Below, one piece after another: positions 58,836-64,000 of a DNA stretch of 64,000 bases (the first letter of the stretch is position 1; each line of letters starts with the position of its first letter). The notes under the pieces are model-generated. The model made no database searches, was not told the DNA's origin, and worked only from the letters and a program-made list of their open reading frames with translations. The DNA is from Tipula vernalis. Taxonomy: Eukaryota > Arthropoda > Insecta > Diptera > Tipulidae. The translations under genes and the position numbers were made by a program. The stretch covers positions 310,902,092 to 310,966,091 of the forward strand of contig OY282558.1 of assembly GCA_958295665.1 (NCBI GenBank), written 5' to 3'.

Positions 58836-59166
58836 AATATAAAAATAAACTTTCACTTATAAATAATAATTTAATAAATGATCTTGGTAGAACGAGAACA
58901 CCCTGATGGGCAATTTGTTGCAATTGTTGCATTATGTGTTGTATATATTTAGTTAATTATAAGATAGAATTAAGTTAGAATTAAGGTACATTCTTTGCGA
59001 GTTTCTTGTAATTGACTCACTATATGACTTTAGTCTAAATCTATTTATGTATTATTTTTCTTCATTCCGTAGCAAAGTGTATATCTAAAACTCGGGAAAT
59101 TACATTGTATCTATATTTTATATTAACCTTATAATAAAGCAAGGAAAAAAAAAAAAAAAAAAAAAT

Positions 59167-59177
59167 TTGTTAGTTTT
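59167..59177. repeat. LINE target site duplication, 3' copy
   Basis: TTGTTAGTTTT directly after the poly(A) run (about 59144-59165). Confidence 0.8.
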
Positions 59178-59289
59178 ATTTTGGAAGTGTTGATACCGAT
59201 TAGGTAAAATCTTCGGGGTAAGTAATAAAATTAGGTTAAACGTTTTGAAGTACATTTTAAAAAGGAGTAAATATTGTAGATATAATTTA

Positions 59290-60900
59290 AAAAGTCCAAT
59301 ATGACTAGAAGAATATGAACTATACGACGATTGCCCAAGCGATGATAATGGTTCAGATATCGATCCTTTTTGTGATGATGGTAAATTTGGAGATGATCCG
59401 ACATACGAACCATCAATAAGCGATAGTGATAAAATGAGTAATATGGAAAACCCAAATAGTAACCTAATTTATTTGAATCGAGGGGACGAAATATCCGAGA
59501 TCGAAAACGATTCAGATCAAAAAGATTTAGGTGAGATGACATTCGTGTGATGACATTAAAGAAACCCCGCTGATGCGAGCAGTAGCGATGCACAAATTGA
59601 AATAAAGCCTGACGCAACACAACTACAAGTTTTTGAACAAATTTTTTAACCATTCATTTTGGAAACGCTTGGATAATTAACAAATTCTTATGGTAAAAAC
59701 TTTGTGAAAGTAACCGCCCAGTAACGAAAAACAGCCGTAATTTAAACCTATAACTGATTCCGACGAAATGTATAATTTTTTGGGGCTTTGAATGTTGCAA
59801 TCACAAGAAAAATCTCTAGCATTCAGCCGCTTTTTTCTAATAATCCTCTGTATTACCACCCATTGTTGCCTGCAACAATGTTTGGACGCCGCTTCGAGCA
59901 TTTGTTAGGTAGTTTTAGTTGTAATGTGGATAGCAATGATAAAGGAAAACTGGAAAAGATAGGTCCACTGTTAAAACTTTTCATTCAATGTTTTCAAAAG
60001 GCATATAGACCAGAAAAAGAGCTGTCATTAGGCGAATCGCTCTTATTGTTTCGAGGTAGACTGAGTTTCAAACAATATTTTAAGGGAAAGAAAGCTAAGT
60101 TTGGAATCAAGCTTTGCGAACTAACCAGTAGTAGTGGATACGTTTAAAATATCAAAATTTATCAGGGCAAAAATGATATTTCTATTTGTCAGAAAGTGAG
60201 TTCGATAGTAAATCGACTAATGGAACCATTTTTACAAAAAGGACATCATGTTTTTATGGATAGCTAGAAACGTATACGTTTCGAAACGGAAGGATAAACG
60301 CGACGTTCTTTATATCACCACAGTCATTCATCCCAAATTGATTAAAGTCCGAAATAGGTATGGTACAGCGTTCATAAAACCGGAGAAAATAGCTACCTAC
60401 ACCAAATACATACCAGGAGTGGATAGAAAGGATCAGATGGTATCACCAAAAAAAAACATTTACTGGTATAGAAGTGTGATGTTTCACTTATTAGATATTG
60501 CTACCTGGAACTCCTACTTTTTACTTAAATTAAAGTTTCCTAGATTTCAAAGCTAATTAAAACCATGATACACCTCCCTAAAACGGTTGCAAAAGGGCAA
60601 GATTTAGTAGTAATCAACAGGCCGTTTCATAGTGACTCCAGAAATAGAACAGCAATTCCAGTTCCCGAAAATCGAAAATATAAATTTGTTTATTTAAGAT
60701 GTAAGGAATGCGCGAAAAAAAAATCGCAAAGAGACTAGTCGGCATTTGCCATCTTGTCATTTGGGAGCAATTTTTTTCTTCTAAATGGACAAGCCGTCAT
60801 TTAAAAAACAGTAAAAACCGTCTAAAAGTACCAAGGATTACATTTCTAGTAATTTGGTCTTTATCCGACCATTTTATCTTTCATATTGCGGAAGTTACAA
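59290..60900 (+). pseudogene. PiggyBac-type transposase remnant
   Basis: The acidic N-terminus (LYDDCPSDDNGSDIDPF) is near 59313-59400. The catalytic domain piece 59788-60147 has the lead-in (FSNNPLYYHPLLPATMF) and ELSLGESLLLFRGRLSFKQY, then AKFGIKLCEL. Frame 60248-60556 has KRDVLYITTV, the YIPGVDRKDQM motif (third aspartate) and a YWYRSVMFHLLDIA segment. A Cys-rich end (CKECAKKK) is readable near 60700. In the conserved [I/L]-DE[S/Q] block the aspartate is Gly here (LSLGES). Many frame changes and a deletion between the first and last thirds are present. No TTAA-flanked TIRs were found. Confidence 0.78.
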
Positions 60901-60920
60901 TATGTGTACGCGACACATAA

Positions 60921-63900
60921 TGCGAATGCGTTAATAGGATCGAAACATTCAAAAGCGGTTTTTTGAAATATGCATGGTGGGTTTAACCTCGAGACAGTTG
61001 TCAGTTGTTATTCTGAATCCGTTTTGCCAACTTGATCCCCTTAGTACCTGAAGATATGCGGCAATGACTATGTGTAAACATTGCCTGATAATTGCTCTTA
61101 TTGATTGTCCGAACTTTTATAACTATATCCGTTTTACGTACCAGCCTGTCATTTATTTTTGAAAGGCATACTATGGTGCGAATGAATTGATCCATGAATC
61201 AACCCGTCTATTGTATTATGTTTAAGAACTTTCAACTGTGTCACTTCCCGAAACGTTTACAAAAGTGATATTCTCCTTTGTTTTGTTATTTTGTTCTTGT
61301 TTGACTTATTTGTTCTGAATGTTGTTAGGTCAGAGCAAAAGGAGAGGTATGAGCAAAAGCTTTCTTTTGAGTTAAAATAGGATGTAGGGGTTTATTTTAT
61401 TAAAAATGACGATAATTAACAGTTCAGTACTCCAATCCTATTTAAATACAGTAAAATCTATAATTATTTGATTTGGAAATGTTAGATCTAGGTATACTAA
61501 TAGTAATAAGCCCGTATAAATAACGTACCTAAATTATGTCGTAACATATGTATTCCAAACGATCGCCAAATAGTTTAAACTGAAATTTTATAAAATTGAA
61601 TTCGCCTGAATCTATGCTAGCATGAAGCATGCAGACACATTGGATGTAGTCAGCTACACTAAAGAATGTAGGCCTCACACATTTATGCGTTGATATGTAA
61701 ATTATCTCACTAAAATAATGTAATGTCACTATTTAGTGAGACAAAACATTTTTGCCTGTATTTTATATCACTGCAGAAAGTAGGCCTTATACAAGAAGGC
61801 AGGGTTTAAAATAACCTTAAACATAAGATTTCCTCAATTAATATTAGGCGTATTTCCATGAGAATTTTACACCAACAAATGCTCGCGACACGAATTAAAT
61901 AATTCAAACCAAAACTTTGAATTATTTAATTCATTCCTAATTTTAGTTATACCACCTGACACCAGATGCCAAATTGCTCTTTCTATTTGTTGTTTTATTT
62001 CAATTCAAAAAAATAATTCGCGACTTGTTTTTTATGAAAAAAAACAATTCGAATAAAATTTTTCTCATGAAAATATAGCTAATGTTGAAATATTTTCGGT
62101 CTAGGAAATTACCGAGTTGCTTGTATTTTTACTACTTACGATCATTATGTTTCTGCTCAACCTCAAACCCCAGCTAACCCTCTGGGAGAAGCAGCACTTG
62201 TATGAATCTCTCGCATATTTAATTTTTTTCTAAGTAGTTGTGTATGTTTAAGAAACAAAATGCACCCACCAAGCATTTCATTAGAAACTATAACAAAAAA
62301 ATAATCAATTTATACTCAAACAAACATAAAATCGTTGCTCAATCTTTGATTTTATTTCGTTCATCGTTGATTGTGTCTCTATAGAACAAACTCCTTGTAA
62401 TCAAAAGAATATTTATAAGAATTAAATTCTTATTTGGTAACGGCCGTGCGTGTATGTACAATTGTTGTAAAAATTAAATATTTTCGATTTTATTACACAT
62501 TTTAATAAAAAAATTTAATTGTTCAAATATATAAATGTGTCAAATAAATTACCATTAACTTTTTAGTTAGCACGGCGAGTATATAAATGTAATAATCAAA
62601 AAAGCTGAATTATCTTTCTGCTTGTGTTGTATGATTCAAAAAAAAAAAAAATCATGAAATTCCGTCTGGAATCTGGATCGATGTACTCTTTATTTAATTA
62701 ATTTTAATTTATTTATTTTTCTTCGTTTTGTTTATGTATGTTCGGATTATTGTTTTTGATTTGCTCGATGTACATATGTACACGATATATATGTTTCGTT
62801 CAACAAAGCATTTTTTTTTTGTTTCATTGTTTACAGAATAACAAAATATAGACCTAGACTCATGGGCTACATGGAAGTTATTTTCGTTCTCGTTTTATAC
62901 TTAAATTTAAATGTAGTTTTTACCAAAAAAAATATTATATTAGATTTTATCATGCGGTTTCTTATGCGGCATTAGCAAAATTTATTCAACTGTATATTAA
63001 ATAAGGAAAAACCCCGGAATAGCTAGTTGAACAGTATTATATACACTCGTATATACCACATGTATTATATTGAAAGGGAAACGGATACAATTTTTTATTT
63101 TTCTTTTTTTGCTATTTTCTGCCATTTTTTATCTTTCAATATAAATTAAAATTGCCCTAAGTAATATTTACTTTTCAGCTTTTCCTTTTTTTTATTTTCA
63201 ACATTTATTGTTAGATAATTTGATAGCGCCTAGATGCAAAAAAAAGTATTTTTTATTTTTTTTTTTGCCTTCATTCATTATCATAACCATAGAAATTGTC
63301 ATTAATTTAATTTAATTCTTCTTTAATATTTATTTTTCTTCTAAGGTTTCGTTTTGCTTTTTATACTCGTACATGTATACATAAAATAACCTTTAAATAA
63401 GTATAAGACGAACCCAATAGTAAAGGAAGAAAAAAAATTTTGTTTAGTTCTACAATTGATAAGAATTTTTTTGTTCCGTTCGGCATTTTTTTTTTCGCCA
63501 TTCCTAAGGAGTACCGTTCTGTTAATTTACGAAAGAAATTGATGGTTTGGTGTACACGGAGACTGAGCTATGTATTGTGGGGTGGCCCCCAATTTAAATG
63601 ATTCACAAAAATAATCACTTTGCGACAAATTTCCCAATATTTCATTTATTTTTATATATTTCCTTAAAAAACAAAAAAATAAGAATTGTTGTATTCAAGT
63701 CACATACATATATAGTTTGCGTTAGAGAAATCCTTTTAGTTATTATTCATTTCTCATATTTTAACGCCGCATATAAACTTAAATCCTTATATTTTTTTTA
63801 TATAACACAGCTTTACCATTTTTCTGTTTTAGGTATATATTTATATAAAACAGCGTATAGACGAAGAATTAAATTTATATAGAAATAAGGCAAAAAAAGG

Positions 63901-64000
63901 GTATACGCGTTTAGAATTTTAGATTTCCTGTATGTACTCGTATACAGTATATTGTGTGCTACACAATAGGAAAAATTTAATATATCGTCTCTAAATGGAG
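60921..64000. other. AT-rich spacer to the window end
   Basis: Simple A/T runs, TATA-rich patches and TACTCGTA-type motifs (near 63043 and 63366). No recognisable gene, terminal repeat or tail. Confidence 0.55.

Larger units (their letters stand above)
54852..59166 (+). mobile_element. Near full-length Jockey-type LINE with 11-bp TSD
   Basis: The sequence TTGTTAGTTTT occurs at 54841-54851 and again at 59167-59177, just after the poly(A). The element starts CAGTTCTATTGTG, has a leader, ORF1 (from ATG 55037), ORF2 (from ATG 56254), a 3' UTR with AATAAAG and an A-run ending near 59165. The layout is that of a Jockey-clade LINE of about 4.3 kb. Its ORFs carry a handful of frame changes and stops, so it is probably a recent but inactive copy. 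Confidence 0.88.

Overview
This is AT-rich eukaryotic DNA packed with transposable elements and their remains. No convincing single-copy host gene, tRNA, rRNA or CRISPR array is visible. The mixture (an env-carrying gypsy-like element, Jockey-type LINEs, BEL/Pao, a P-like THAP transposase, a piggyBac relative, DD37D mariner, short introns of about 56 nt and many TATACTCGTA/TACATA-type spacer motifs) points to an insect, most likely a higher fly (Diptera). That is inference from content, not an identification.

Layout. 1-2790: a 184/185-bp satellite arranged as two head-to-head arms, forming a palindrome of about 2.8 kb. 3629-6900: a BEL/Pao retrotransposon body (minus) missing its front part and one reverse transcriptase catalytic block. 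9443-13494: a Jockey-type LINE (minus), itself split by a 666-bp insertion with a 20-bp target duplication. 14169-21792: a complete gypsy-type endogenous retrovirus (minus) with two 291-bp LTRs differing at one base, a TATA duplication, disrupted gag and pol, and an open env frame. 23.5-24.4 kb: small remnants. 24664-27063: a second Jockey-type LINE (minus). 27836-32818: an intron-containing two-gene element (minus), with a SAM-like gene overlapping a zinc-finger gene by ATGA. 33371-36565: a 50-bp inverted-repeat pair enclosing a LINE ORF1 fragment (minus).

38219-40019: a P-element-like transposase (minus). 40742-45196: a DNA transposon with 553/555-bp terminal inverted repeats, a multi-exon broken transposase-like gene (minus) and a nested 557-bp Tc1/mariner element (plus). 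46784-48093: a DD37D mariner-like element (minus). 50057-51155: a second, more decayed BEL/Pao remnant (minus). 51493-52164: a GC-richer insertion between A/T-rich direct repeats. 53693-54700: a decayed LINE reverse transcriptase (plus). 54852-59166: a near full-length LINE (plus) with an 11-bp target duplication and poly(A). 59290-60900: a piggyBac-like remnant (plus). The gaps and the last 3 kb are AT-rich spacer.

Most elements between 3.6 and 51.2 kb lie on the minus strand and nearly all carry coding lesions. This fits heterochromatin or a transposon graveyard, and it would also fit a piRNA-producing locus, which sequence alone cannot show. Several young-looking copies (near-identical LTRs or TIRs, intact duplications) carry dead enzymes, which suggests mobilisation in trans or small assembly errors.
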